Shown here piece after piece: positions 32,930-42,939 of a stretch of DNA of 64,000 bases; position 1 is the first letter of the stretch; the number at the start of each line of letters is the position of its first letter. The notes below the pieces were generated by a model, which saw only the letters and a program-made list of their open reading frames with translations, had not been told where the DNA came from and searched no databases. A program made the translations under genes and the position numbers. The DNA is from JAICYJ01 sp963737445 (GTDB lineage Bacteria > Actinomycetota > Thermoleophilia > Gaiellales > JAICJC01), in assembly GCA_963737445.1 (NCBI GenBank), contig CAVTSO010000025.1, forward strand, positions 236,808 to 300,807. The letters run 5' to 3'.

Positions 32930-34318
32930 ATGCCGTTGACGCACCCGAAGGGCCCGCCGCCCCGATCGCGAGATCTGTCACCGCCCCCGCTGTTCACGCT
33001 CGAGGGCGACAACATCCCCCGCCACACGCTGCCCGCCGGGCAGCTTCCGCCGGACGTCGCGCGCCAGGTGATCAGCGATGAGCTGATGCTGGACGGCAAC
33101 GCCCGCCTCAACCTGGCCACCTTCGTGACGACATGGATGGAGCCCCAGGCGCAAGAGCTGATGGGTGCCTGCCTCGACAAGAACATGATCGACAAGGACG
33201 AGTACCCGCAGACGGCGGAGCTCGAGATGCGGTGTGTGAGCATCCTCAGCGACCTCTGGCACGCCCCGCCCGCGGCCGCCGCCACCGGCTGCTCCACGAC
33301 CGGCTCCAGCGAGGCCGCCATGCTGGGCGGCCTCGCGCTGAAGCGGCTCTGGCAGCAGCGCCGGCAGGCCGAGGGGAAGCCGGCCGACAAGCCCAACCTG
33401 GTGATGGGCATCAACGTCCAGATCTGCTGGGAGAAGCTCGCCAACTACTGGGACGTCGAGATGCGGCTGGTGCCGATGGAGGGCAACCGCTTCACGCTCT
33501 CCCCCGAGGAGGCCGTCAAGCTATGCGACGAGAACACGATCGGCGTCGTCGCCATTCTGGGCTCGACCTTCGACGGCTCCTACGAGCCGATCGAGGAGAT
33601 CTGCAAGGCGCTGGACGACCTGCAGGAGCGCACCGGCCTGGACATTCCCGTGCACGTCGACGGCGCGTCGGGGGCGTTCATCGCTCCCTTCATCGACACC
33701 GGCCTGTCGTGGGATTTCCGGCTGGAGCGGGTGGCCTCCATCAACGCCTCCGGCCACAAGTACGGCCTCGTCTATCCGGGCGTAGGCTGGATCGTGTGGC
33801 GCGACGCGAGGGCGCTGCCCGAGGACCTGATCTTCTGGGTCAACTACCTGGGCGACAACATGCCCACGTTCGCGCTCAACTTCTCACGACCCGGTGCCCA
33901 GGTGGTGGCGCAGTACTACAACTTCCTGCGCCTCGGCTTCGAGGGCTACCAGACCGTCCAGCAGTACAGCCGCGAGGTGGCCACGCGCCTCTCGGCCGCA
34001 GTCGCCGAACTGGGGCCGTTCGAGCTGATCACGCGCGGCGACCAGCTGCCGGTGTTCGCGTTCAAGGTCAAGGACGAGATCGACAACTTCACGGCCTTCG
34101 ACGTGTCCAGCGCCATGCGCGAACGCGGCTGGCAGCTTCCGGCCTACACGTTCCCCAAGAACCGCACCGACCTGGCGGCGCTGCGGGTGGTGGTGCGCCG
34201 TGGCTTCACCCACGACCTGGCCGACCTGCTCATCGACGACATGAAGCGGCAGCTGCCGCGGCTGCAGAAGCAGCCCGAGCCGCAGCACGACGCCTCCGAA
34301 CAAGCATTCCACCACTAA
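32930..34318 (+). CDS. gadB: Glutamate decarboxylase
   Basis: 462 residues, PLP group II decarboxylase. It converts glutamate to GABA and CO2, consuming a proton. Marks are ATGCSTTGSSEAAMLGGLAL for the phosphate and substrate site, HVDGASGAF for the cofactor Asp, and the Schiff-base lysine in INASGHKYGLVYPG. The length matches GadA/B of 460-466. The acid-sensing carboxyl end is present as a His-rich tail ending AFHH. ATG 32930 has GAGGA nine bases upstream. No GABA antiporter is adjacent; the aldehyde dehydrogenase at 23046 could act downstream. The SulP remnant lies immediately upstream. Confidence 0.9.
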   Translation: MPLTHPKGPPPRSRDLSPPPLFTLEGDNIPRHTLPAGQLPPDVARQVISDELMLDGNARLNLATFVTTWMEPQAQELMGACLDKNMIDKDEYPQTAELEMRCVSILSDLWHAPPAAAATGCSTTGSSEAAMLGGLALKRLWQQRRQAEGKPADKPNLVMGINVQICWEKLANYWDVEMRLVPMEGNRFTLSPEEAVKLCDENTIGVVAILGSTFDGSYEPIEEICKALDDLQERTGLDIPVHVDGASGAFIAPFIDTGLSWDFRLERVASINASGHKYGLVYPGVGWIVWRDARALPEDLIFWVNYLGDNMPTFALNFSRPGAQVVAQYYNFLRLGFEGYQTVQQYSREVATRLSAAVAELGPFELITRGDQLPVFAFKVKDEIDNFTAFDVSSAMRERGWQLPAYTFPKNRTDLAALRVVVRRGFTHDLADLLIDDMKRQLPRLQKQPEPQHDASEQAFHH

Positions 34319-34329
34319 GCTGGTTCGCC

Positions 34330-35183
34330 ATGTGCCGCCTGTTCGGACTGACCGCAGCACCGCATCGCGTCCACGCCCGCTTCTGGCTGCTGGAGGCGCC
34401 GGACAGCCTGTTCCAGCAGAGCCGCCAGAACGCCGACGGCACCGGCCTTGGCATCTTCTCAGCCCGAAGGCGAGCCGGTGCTGGACAAGCAGCCGATCGC
34501 CGCCTACGAGGACAGGGCATTCGCCGGTGAGGCCCGGCACCTGACCTCGACGACGTTCACCGGCCACGTGCGGAAGGCGTCGACCGGCGCCTCGGCGCCG
34601 AAGAACACGCATCCGTTCGCGATGGAGGGCCGGATCATGGCCCACAACGGCGCCATCGGCGACCTGCCGAAGCTGGAGCAGGAGCTCGGCGACCATCTGG
34701 CGACTCGTGCAGGGCGACACCGACTCGGAGCGGATGTTCGCGCTGATCACGAGTTGCAGCGAGCGGCACGACGGCGACGTGTCCGCCGGCATCGCCGAGG
34801 CGGCGGCATGGTTGGCGGCGAACATCCCGATCTACGCGATCAACCTGATCCTGACCACGCCCGACGGGCTGTGGGCGCTGCGCTACCCGGAGACCCACGA
34901 GCTGTACGTGCTGGAGCGCGAGGCGGGCGGCACCCACGGGTCGCGCCCGCTGCACGGCAGCAGCGAGACCATGCGCGTGCACTCCGAGCACCTGTCGCGG
35001 CATCCGGCCGTGCTGGTCGCCAGCGAGCCGCTGGACGAGCACCCCGACTGGCGGCTGCTCGGGGTCGGCGAGCTGCTGCACGTCGTCGGCGACCTGACCG
35101 TGACATCGCAGATCGTGCTGGACGCGCGGCCGGCCATCACGATGGACGTCACCTACCTGCACCCGGCGACCACCGAGCAGTGA
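34330..35183 (+). CDS. Class II glutamine amidotransferase, two frameshifts
   Basis: The start MCRLFGLTAAPHRVHARFW carries the Cys2 nucleophile of N-terminal-nucleophile amidotransferases. QQSRQNADGTGLGIFS is the usual next block, then (second frame) TFTGHVRKASTGASAPKNTH, MAHNGAIGDLP, and (third frame) QGDTDSERMFALITSCSERH. Shifts lie near 34457 and 34702. It resembles YafJ/EgtC-like proteins that hydrolyse gamma-glutamyl compounds. Repaired length is about 284 residues. It follows gadB by 11 bases, which puts glutamate chemistry together, and its stop overlaps the next start (GTGA). Confidence 0.75.
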
Positions 35184-36019
35184 GCGGGTCGCCGGCGTAC
35201 GTCGAGACGCCGGCACAGGCGCAGGTGGTGAGCAGCCGACGGCCCGCGCCCGTTCGTCACCCACGTCCGCTACCGGCTGGCCGACGGCCGCCTGCTGGAC
35301 TGGGCGTCGCGACGCCACCGCAAGCGGCCGGGCGCGCTCGGCCGCTGGATCGCGGTGCTGTTCATGATCGGCTCGGCTTGCTTCATGGTCGGCTCGATGG
35401 CCGGTTACTCCGACGCTGGTCGGCGCCAGAGCGGACGCCGTCACCTACTTCGTGGGCTCGATCTTCTTCACGAGCGCCGCCTACCTGCAGTACGTCGAGT
35501 GCATCAGCGCCGACCGCGAGCCGCTGCCCGAGGCCGGTTCGGCGTCGGCGGCTGCTCGCGATCGAGGTGCGCCGCATCGACTGGTGGGCGACCGTCGTGC
35601 AGCTGCTCGGCACGCTGTTCTTCAACGTGACCACGTTCACGGCGCTCGACGCACACCTGACCGCAAAGCAGAGCGACCTGGTCGTGTGGACGCCGGATGC
35701 GCTGGGCTCGATCTGCTTCCTGGTGGCAAGCCAGCTGGCCTACGCCGAGGCGGGCCACGCCTGGCTGTCGTGGCGCCCGTCGGACGCCGGCTGGCGGATC
35801 GCGGCGCTGAACATGCTGGGCTCGATCTTCTTCGGCATCTCGGCGATCGCAGGATGGGTGCAGCCGTCCACCGGCGATCTGCTGGACGCCGCCCTCGACA
35901 CCTCGGGCACCTTCTGGGGCGCGGTCTGCTTCCTCGTCGGGGCGGCGCTGCTGCTGCGCACCGATAGCGCCCCCGCGGCGGAGACCGCCTACGCCTCGAG
36001 CGCCGCGTCGATGTCGTAG
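35180..36019 (+). CDS. YrhK-domain membrane protein, about three frameshifts
   Basis: Membrane pieces in successive frames make one protein: RWIAVLFMIGSACFMVGSMA, then YFVGSIFFTSAAYLQYVECI, then IDWWATVVQLLGTLFFNVTT, GSICFLVASQLAYAEAGHAW, NMLGSIFFGISAIAGWV and FWGAVCFLVGAALLL. The GSxxF..SA repeated element is the YrhK domain, here in two copies. Shifts lie near 35247, 35425 and 35548. GTG 35180 overlaps the amidotransferase stop. The carboxyl end overlaps the convergent CMD-family gene by 31 bases. Function is unknown. Confidence 0.65.
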   Translation: MSGSPAYVETPAQAQVVSSRRPAPVRHPRPLPAGRRPPAGLGVATPPQAAGRARPLDRGAVHDRLGLLHGRLDGRLLRRWSAPERTPSPTSWARSSSRAPPTCSTSSASAPTASRCPRPVRRRRLLAIEVRRIDWWATVVQLLGTLFFNVTTFTALDAHLTAKQSDLVVWTPDALGSICFLVASQLAYAEAGHAWLSWRPSDAGWRIAALNMLGSIFFGISAIAGWVQPSTGDLLDAALDTSGTFWGAVCFLVGAALLLRTDSAPAAETAYASSAASMS

Positions 36020-36324
36020 CCCAGCGCCAGTGCCAGCTTGGGGGCGGCCGAGACCACGCGGTCTGCGCCGGTCGACGGCATCACCGCGATCAGCGTGCCC
36101 ACCAGATCGTCCACGCTGACGCCGGCAGACAGGGCGTCCTCGACGACATGCAGGTATGAGACCTGGGCGCCGTCCAGCGCAACCAGCGCCGCCAGCCGGG
36201 CGAGCGCCGCCTGCTGGGCGGTCAGCCCCGAGATGTACAGGTTGTCCTGCTCATCCTGATCGACCAGCGTGAAGAACGCCCTGTCTCGCACGGACAGCAT
36301 TCGCAGCGCGTGGTGATGATCCAT
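35989..36324 (-). CDS. Carboxymuconolactone-decarboxylase (CMD/AhpD) fold protein
   Basis: 111 residues, helical: DNLYISGLTAQQAALARLAA, QVSYLHVVEDALSAGVSVDD and LVGTLIAVMPSTGADRVVSA. This is the CMD domain arrangement, but the AhpD redox CxxC is absent, so a peroxidase-reductant role is unlikely. Members without Cys are often of unknown activity. Its 3' end overlaps the YrhK gene tail to tail. Confidence 0.75.
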   Translation of the reverse strand: MDHHHALRMLSVRDRAFFTLVDQDEQDNLYISGLTAQQAALARLAALVALDGAQVSYLHVVEDALSAGVSVDDLVGTLIAVMPSTGADRVVSAAPKLALALGYDIDAALEA

Positions 36325-36378
36325 GCCTCTTCACATTCAACCAGGCATCTCGCCTGCGCCCTCATCCGCTTCGGGTGA

Positions 36379-37852
36379 TCAGAGTCCGGTCTTCGCCTCG
36401 ATCCTGCCGCTGGCGACTGCGTCGGTGAGCGCCTTGTAGTCCCGTTCGTTCTGGTCGGCGTACGCCTCGGCGAAATCGGCGACGGCCCGGTCGAAAGTGT
36501 CACCGGAGCCCAGGTAGGCGCCGATCGCGATCCGGTCGCCCGAGCGGGCATGGGCGCGTGCCAGCGTCCAGCCGCACATGCGCGCGTACAGCTGCATGCC
36601 CTGCGGCACCATCAGCTCTATCTCGGCCGACCCCTTCCAGTCCTTCAGCTGGCGCCCGTAGAAGTGTCGCTGCACCCCGTCGATCCCGGTGACGGGGGTC
36701 CAGCCGAGGAAGATGTCGCTGGCGGCCTGCATCAGGTGCTGGCCGTTCACGACCCGCTCGCCGTTGCTCTTGACCGTGCTCTTCTGGGTGAACTCCTCGA
36801 GCACGGAGGGCTGGGCTTCCTTCAGCTGCAGGAACAGCGGATCCTCCCCGTCACGGCCGAGCAGCAGCGCGATCCAGGCGCGCGTGCCGACGCTGCCCAC
36901 GCCGACGACCTTGCGGGCGACATCGACCAGCCGGAACTCCTCCAGCAGCAGCCTGCGGTCGTACTGCAGCGTCGAGCGGTAGCTGCGCACGATCTTGTGC
37001 AGCTCCTCGTAGATCTGGTCGCGGCGGATACCCTGGAAGATCTGGTCGATCGGCTCGATCAGCGGCGGATCGCCGACGATCCGGGGCTCACCGTCCACCA
37101 CCCGGGTGAGCTTCTTGAAGACCTGCATGCTGTCCTTGGTCTTGGCCTTATCGAGCGCCTTCTCGGTGCGTTTGAGCATCGCCTTCGGCGCCAGCTGGCG
37201 CATCGTGGCCATCAGGTCCTCGACGTCCAGGTGCGAGTACCAGACCTCGAGGTTGGTCTTGCCGGCGAGCTCTCGCATCGTCTCGCGGTAGGCGCCGACG
37301 GCGCCTAGCACGATCGTCGTTGCGCTGGGCCTCCGGATAGCCGTTTTCACGGCCTGCTACCGAGAGGCTGGCCGCCAGCCGCTTCACGTCCCACTCCCAC
37401 GGGCCTGGCAGCGTCTCGTCGAAATCATTGATGTCGAACACCAGCCGCCGCTCCGGCGATGCGAACACGCCGAAGTTCGAAAGGTGCGCGTCGCCGCAGA
37501 GTTGCACTCGCAGCCCCGACGACGGCGTGTGCGCGAGATCGGCTGCCTGGAGCAGCGCGGCACCGCGGTAGAAGGTGAACGGCGACACGCCCATCCGTCC
37601 GTAGCGGATCGGCACCAGCTCGGGCACGCGGCTCTCGGCCTGATCGTTCCAGCAGGCTGACCGGGTCGGCCGGTTGGCCGCGGGATCGAACCTGGCGTGG
37701 TCGGCACGGGGCGTGCTGGCGCGGGCGGCCTTCCCAAGCGCAACCCGTTCCGCGACGCTGAGATGCTCGACCTGCCGCGCATGGCGCCCCGGCCTGCCTG
37801 GCCGCGGGTTGTCGGTGCTCTCGGGTTCTGCGGCGCTCTCGACAGGTGTCAT
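36379..37852 (-). CDS. DUF2252 family protein (second copy), one frameshift
   Basis: About 490 residues after repair of a shift near 37318. It has all the family marks: VPELVPIRYGRMGVSPFTFY, VQLCGDAHLSNFGVF, NDFDETLPGPWEWDVKRLAA, ARKVVGVGSVGTRAWIALLL and YADQNERDYKAL. A long Arg/Pro-rich amino extension precedes the domain. Compared with the copy at 21576 it is clearly a paralogue, not a recent duplicate. ATG 37852 has GAGGAG upstream. Activity is unknown; the motifs suggest a kinase-like fold. Confidence 0.82.
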
Positions 37853-38034
37853 GGTGCTCCTCTCGGGCGTCCGCGGCCATTGGCGGCTCCGACGCCCTTG
37901 ATTGTGCATGCTGGCAGCCGACAGGCCTAGTCCAAGGCGGATGAAACGCGGTTCACCCTGTTGGGGCGACGGGCCGGCGAGGGTTGTCGGCGAGTCTCCA
38001 GGTCGACGATCCACCACGACGAGGAGAAGACCGC

Positions 38035-38535
38035 ATGGCTGAGCTGATCGCGATTGGCTACCCGGACGAGACCACCGCACTTCAGGCGCTGGACGAGGCG
38101 CAGAACCTGGCTGCGGATCTGATCATCGAGACCGACGCCGCGGCAGCCATCGTCCGTCACGCCGACGGCAAGTACCAGGTCACCACCAAGCACGGCCCCA
38201 CGGCCGGCGGCGGTGCCACCTGGGGCATGTTCTGGGGCCTGCTGTTCGGCTTGCTGTTCTTCATCCCGGTGTTCGGGATGGCCGTCGGCGCCGGACTGGG
38301 CGCCCTGTTCGGGCACCTCGAGAAGTCCACGATCGACAAGGAGTTCCAGCAGCAGGTGCGTGACATGGTGCAGCCCGGCACCTCGGCGCTGTTCCTGGTG
38401 ATCGAGAAGGCCACGCCGGACAAGGCCGTCGCGGCCATGAGCAAGTTCGGCGGCACCGTGCTGAAGACGTCGCTATCCGAGGAGGACACGGCGAAGCTGC
38501 AGGAAGCGCTGCACGGCGCGCCGGTGAACGCCTAG
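38035..38535 (+). CDS. DUF1269 family protein (second copy)
   Basis: 166 residues: MAELIAIGYPDETTALQALD, LIIETDAAAAIVRHADGKYQ, then a hydrophobic hairpin (WGMFWGLLFGLLFFIPVFGM, AVGAGLGALFGHL) and a tail with TSALFLVIEKATPDKAVAAM. This is a more typical family member than the one at 31877. ATG 38035 follows GAGGAG. It ends at a strong two-way hairpin. Probable membrane-associated stress protein; role unknown. Confidence 0.8.
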   Translation: MAELIAIGYPDETTALQALDEAQNLAADLIIETDAAAAIVRHADGKYQVTTKHGPTAGGGATWGMFWGLLFGLLFFIPVFGMAVGAGLGALFGHLEKSTIDKEFQQQVRDMVQPGTSALFLVIEKATPDKAVAAMSKFGGTVLKTSLSEEDTAKLQEALHGAPVNA

Positions 38536-38550
38536 CGTCACCCGCTGAGT

Positions 38551-38588
38551 GCCGGACGGGAGAGCGCGTACTGCGTCTCCCGTCCGGC
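38551..38588. terminator. Two-way hairpin terminator
   Basis: GCCGGACGGGAGA (38551-38563) pairs perfectly over 13 bases with TCTCCCGTCCGGC (38576-38588) around a 12-base loop. It lies between the convergent DUF1269 and LuxR-type genes. Confidence 0.75.
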
Positions 38589-38598
38589 GCAGCTGCAT

Positions 38599-40882
38599 CT
38601 AGTGGCTGCCGATGCGCGTCGCCAGCGGGCTCAGCTCAGACAGCAGCCCCAGCTCCGCGGCCTTCTCGAGCGCCTGCGTGCGCGACGACACGCCCAGCTT
38701 GCGGTAGATCGAGATGGCTTGCGTCTTGATCGTGTTTCGCGACAGGAACATCTGGTCGCCGATCTCGCGGAACGACCAGTGGCTGGCCAGCAGCGGCAGC
38801 AGCCGCAGCTCGGCGGTCGTCAGCGTCGCCGCCCAGCCGTCCTGAGAGCCCATCGCCAGCCCTCGCACCTGCTGGCGGAGGCGATCGACCTCGACCAGCA
38901 GCGAGCCCATCTGCGGCCGCCGGTGCAGGATGTCGTCGATCTCGAGCAGCAGCGTCCGCACCTCGGCCGCGTCGGCCAGCGCCAGATGCGCGAGGCCGAG
39001 CTGGAGCCTGCACTGCACCGCGAGCCACGGCAGCGCGTAGGTCAGCAGCGGCGCCGTCTCCTGCGCGCGGGCCAGGTGCAGCCGTGCACGGGCGGGATCG
39101 CCCTGCGCGATCGACAGGCGAGCCGCCACCGCCTCGAGCACGGGCGCGAAGGCCGAGGCCGAGTGCGCCGCCAACGAGGCGCGACGTCTCGTCGACGAAG
39201 GCGCGCGCCCGCGCGATGTTGCGGTCGTCCAGCGCCACCAGCGCCCGCTCGGCCAGCGCCAGGGCGTGCACGTCCGCCGCGCCGCCGGCTGCCGCGGTCT
39301 CGGCGCCCTCTGCCAGCATCGCATCCGCCTGCGCCGCCCGGCCGGCCAGCTGATGGGACACGCCGAGCGCGACGAGCGCCGTTGCGCGCCACGGGCTGAA
39401 CGGTGACAGCTCGGACAGCGCCAGCTCGGCGTCGGCCTGCATCTCTCCCAGGCCGCGGCGGCATGCGACCGCGCGCAGCACCGCCGCCCATGCTTCGAAC
39501 GAGCTGTCGTCAGGCATCGGGCCAGCCTCGCCGGCACGCTGGACGGCGCGGCTCCAGCGATCCGCCCGCTCCGCCCGGCCACGGGCGGCGTGCACGCCAG
39601 GTTCCGATCACGCCGACCGCCGGATGGCGGACGAGCAGCCGCTCCCCCTCGAACGGTTGCAGCCAGCTCTCGACCTGCTCGACCTGGCCGCGCCCGTACG
39701 CCTCCAGTGCCACCTCGCCCACGAGACGGGCCAGCAGGTCGGTCTCACCGGCCCGCAGCGCGTAGCCGGCGGCAAGTTGCCTCTCACCGCGGCCAACGAG
39801 CCAGCTCGCCGCCCGCCGGCAGACGTCGGCCTCTGCCTCCGGCTCGCGCATGGCCAGCTCCGCCAGCAGGGTGTCCCGGTAGAGCCGGTGGTACCGGTAC
39901 GACTGATAGCCGTTGTCGTTGGGGATCGCGAACAGGTTGCGGATCACATTGACGTGCAGCCGCTGGGGCGTGTTGGGGAGCCCCAGGGCCGCGTCGCAGA
40001 GCTGCGCGCTCATCACATCCAGCACGGCGGAACGGGTCAGGAAGCGCACGTCGCTGTGGGATAGGTGAGACAGCACCTCGGCGCGCACGTAGTCGATCAG
40101 CAGCCGGTCGTCGCCGCGGATGCCGGCGCCCGGCGGCAGCACCCTGCGCTGCCCGGCGCGGCGGAGGGACATCGCAGCCATCATCAGACCTGCCGGCCAG
40201 CCCTCGGTGAGGTTATGCAGCCGCTCGAAGTCATCATCGGCCAGCCGCACGCCGGCGTCGGCCAGGAGCACCCGGGCGTCAGCCGGGCCAAGAGCGAGCT
40301 CGCCGGGGCCCAGCTCCAGCAGCTGCCGCTGGAGGCGCAGTCTCGGCAACGGCAGAGCCGATGGCTCGCGGCCGGACACAACCAACACAGAGCCGGGGCC
40401 GAGGTGGTCGATCAACCGCTCGAGCACGGCCACCGAGCCGGAGGAGACGAGATCGCCGCCGCCGTCGAGCACCAGGACAACCGGCTCATGCATACGTGAC
40501 AGGGCGTCGCCGAGGATCGCTGAGCCCTGCGGCCAGGGCTGCGCCGTCGCCTCGGCGACGACGTCCAGCACGCCGGCGTCGATCGCCGCCACTTCCGCAA
40601 ACGCCGCCGCGATGTACCGGAGCAGGGCGCCCGGGTCGTTGTCGGCCGCGTCGACCGACACCCAGGCGAACGGCCGCGGGTCGGCGGCCGACCACTCGGC
40701 CAGCAGCGCGGACTTGCCGTAGCCGGCCGGCGCGGCGATCGCGATCACCGAGCGTCAGACGCCATCAGCGTCCGCACAAGCCATGGACGCGGAACCAGCC
40801 CTCTGGGGTGCGGGCGGTCGAGCTTGGCCTGGATCAGGTCAGGGCGGTGCGCGCCCCGGGCGAGGCGCACGAACGACCGCAC
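38599..40882 (-). CDS. MalT/LAL-type LuxR ATPase regulator, three frameshifts
   Basis: Joined frames give a large STAND-type regulator of about 760 residues. Parts in order: AKLDRPHPRGLVPRPWLV, Walker A AIAAPAGYGKSALLAEW (after a shift near 40752), Walker B region VVLVLDGGGDL, winged-helix and TPR-like middle (YHRLYRDTLLAELAM, LLARLVGEVALEAYGRGQVE), more TPR after shifts near 39600 and 39180, and a carboxyl LuxR HTH: LTTAELRLLPLLASHWSFRE, IGDQMFLSRNTIKTQAISIY. Such proteins bind ATP and an inducer, then activate transcription. GTG 40882 is a tentative start. No obvious target gene is adjacent. Confidence 0.78.
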
Positions 40883-41035
40883 GGCGGTCGGCCGCTTCAG
40901 ATCCGCGATCGTTCGTGACAGATTTCACGTGCCCTGACCCCCCAAGAGTCCTGACGCTCCCACAACCCTATACCGCCCGGGCGGGATGGTGTAGTGACGG
41001 CTTCAGCGCCGCCGCAGCCGTGGCGTGCGCCGCGG

Positions 41036-42148
41036 TCAGGATGGCAGTACGACGACGAACCGCGAGCCCACCTCCGGCGTGCTGGTCGCCTCGATGCGGC
41101 CGCCCAGCGCCTCCACGATCCGCTGGGCGAGCGCCAGTCCCAGGCCGGAGCCGCGGGTCGACCGGGCCTCGTCCGCGCGCCAGAACGGCTCGAACACCCG
41201 GTGCAGCTGAGCCGGGTCGATGCCACGGCCGGTGTCCTCGACCGAGACGCGCAGGCTGGACGGATCGGCGCCCGCGTACACCCGGACGCGCCCGCCACGG
41301 GGCGTGTATCTGACCGCGTTGTCGATCAGCGACTGCACGACGCGTATCAGCTTGGGCGAACAGGTGGCGTTGCCCGCGTCCTTCACGGCCACCTCCACGC
41401 GGACGTCGCGCAGCGTCGCATCGTGCGCGCAGAGATCGGCCGCGCGGTGGATCGCCTCGCCGAACGGCAGCCGCCTCGAGTCCGCTGCGACCGACCGGGC
41501 GTCGAGCTGCGACAGCTCGTAGAGGTCGTCGACCAGATCCACCAGCGCCGAAATCGACCTCAGCATCTCGGCGGCGTAGCGGCGGACGGTCTGAGGGTCA
41601 TCCACCACACCGTCGTTGATGGCTTCGACGGTGGCCCGGATGCTCGCCAGCGGCGTGCGCAGGTCGTGGGAGATCGACGTCATCAGGTCGCGGCGCTGCC
41701 CCTCGATCCGGCGCTCGGTGTCGATCGCGAACTCGAGTCGTTCCGCGGCCCTGTCCAGCGTCGCCCCCAGCAGCTGGAGCTCGGGGCTCGCGTTCAGCGA
41801 GCCGGTGCGGACCTCGAGGTCGTTGTTGCCCAGCGATTGGGCGGTGGCGGCGAGCCGGCGGATGGCGTCGTCAGTCGTGCGCCCAACGATCAGCGCCGCG
41901 GCCACCGCCGCCGTCAGCGAGTAGAGGGCGACCAGCGTGATCTCCGCCCAGTGGTCGGGATTCAGCAGCATGAAGTGGTTCAGGAGCACCATGTCGACCA
42001 CCGTCACCGAGCTGGCCACGACGGCGATCGCCACCAGCGTGTAGGAGAGCGGCGCCCGGCGCACGAGCGTGCGGGCCGCCACCGACGAGAGCACGGTCGC
42101 GACCGTGACCGGGGCCAGCAGCGCCAGCAGCCGCAGGGACTCGCTCAC
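41036..42148 (-). CDS. Membrane sensor histidine kinase
   Basis: 370 residues. Two helix pairs at the amino end (LRLLALLAPVTVATVLSSVA; LSYTLVAIAVVASSVTVVDM; ALYSLTAAVAAALIVG) lead to a HAMP-like region. Then come the H box SISHDLRTPLASIRATVEA, N box QSLIDNAVRYTPRGG, G1 VEDTGRGIDP and G2 GSGLGLALAQRI. The output partner is the OmpR-type regulator just upstream; GTG 42148 overlaps that gene's TGA. The sensing region outside the membrane is very short, so it probably senses within the membrane or through a partner. Confidence 0.88.
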   Translation of the reverse strand: MSESLRLLALLAPVTVATVLSSVAARTLVRRAPLSYTLVAIAVVASSVTVVDMVLLNHFMLLNPDHWAEITLVALYSLTAAVAAALIVGRTTDDAIRRLAATAQSLGNNDLEVRTGSLNASPELQLLGATLDRAAERLEFAIDTERRIEGQRRDLMTSISHDLRTPLASIRATVEAINDGVVDDPQTVRRYAAEMLRSISALVDLVDDLYELSQLDARSVAADSRRLPFGEAIHRAADLCAHDATLRDVRVEVAVKDAGNATCSPKLIRVVQSLIDNAVRYTPRGGRVRVYAGADPSSLRVSVEDTGRGIDPAQLHRVFEPFWRADEARSTRGSGLGLALAQRIVEALGGRIEATSTPEVGSRFVVVLPS

Positions 42149-42827
42149 GGATCGAACCGGTAGCCGACGCCGTGCACCGTGACCAGGTGGCGAGGCGCAG
42201 ACGGCTCCGCCTCGACCTTGGCTCGGAGCCGCCGGATGTGGACGGTGACGGTGTCGGTGGCGCCGGCCCACGAGTCCTCCCAGATCCGCTCGAGCAGCTG
42301 CCGGCGACTGAACACCTGGCCGGGATGGCGCACCAGCAGATGCAGCAGCTCGAACTCCTTGCGGGTGGTGTGCACCACCTGGCCGTCGCGCCTCACCTCG
42401 CGCGCCGCGGGATCGATGGTCGCGACGCCGCACGTGAGCGCCGTCCCGGTCGCACCGGCGCGGCGCAGGACCGCCTCCACCCGGGCCACCACCTCGCCGG
42501 GGAGTAAGGCTTGACGACGTAGTCGTCGGCGCCCTGCCGCAGGCCGTCGATCCGCTCCCGCTCGCTGGAGCGGGCCGAAAGCACGATCACCGGCACATCG
42601 CTGTCGCGGCGAACGGTGCGAAGCACGTCGAGGCCGTTGACCCTGGGCAGCATCAGGTCGAGCAGCACCACGTCGGGATGACCGGCGCTGATCGCCTCCA
42701 GCGCCTGCTCGCCGTCACCGGCGTCGCTGACCTGGTAGCCGGCGCGGGTCAGGTAGCGGGTCAGCACGTCGCGCACGATCGGCTCGTCATCGACAACGAG
42801 CACGTGGGGAGCGGCTGCGGCGGGCAT
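42145..42827 (-). CDS. OmpR-family response regulator, one frameshift
   Basis: The receiver domain has VLVVDDEP with the acidic pocket, the phospho-Asp in DVVLLDLMLPRVNGLDVL, and Lys in DDYVVKPYSP. After a missing base in a C run near 42502 (restoring SPGEVVARVEAVLRR) the winged-helix domain follows: TRKEFELLHLLVRHPGQVFS, RRQLLERIWEDSW and TVTVHIRRLRAKVE. Repaired length is about 227 residues. It is coupled to the kinase gene. A C-run deletion again suggests a sequencing error. Confidence 0.85.
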
Positions 42828-42892
42828 CACCGCCAGGGTACCAACGGCTGGGGGATTCTCCAGCACGAATTCAGCTTCTAGTAAGGTCGCGT

Positions 42893-42932
42893 ACCCGGTG
42901 CGAGGGCGGCTCATGGACGCCCCGCACCGGGT
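42893..42932. terminator. Hairpin after the secreted propeller gene
   Basis: ACCCGGTGCG (42893-42902) pairs with CGCACCGGGT (42923-42932), and an inner GGGCG/CGCCC pair lies within the loop. It lies just past the stop of the minus-strand lactonase-like gene. Confidence 0.55.
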
Positions 42933-42939
42933 GATGCGA

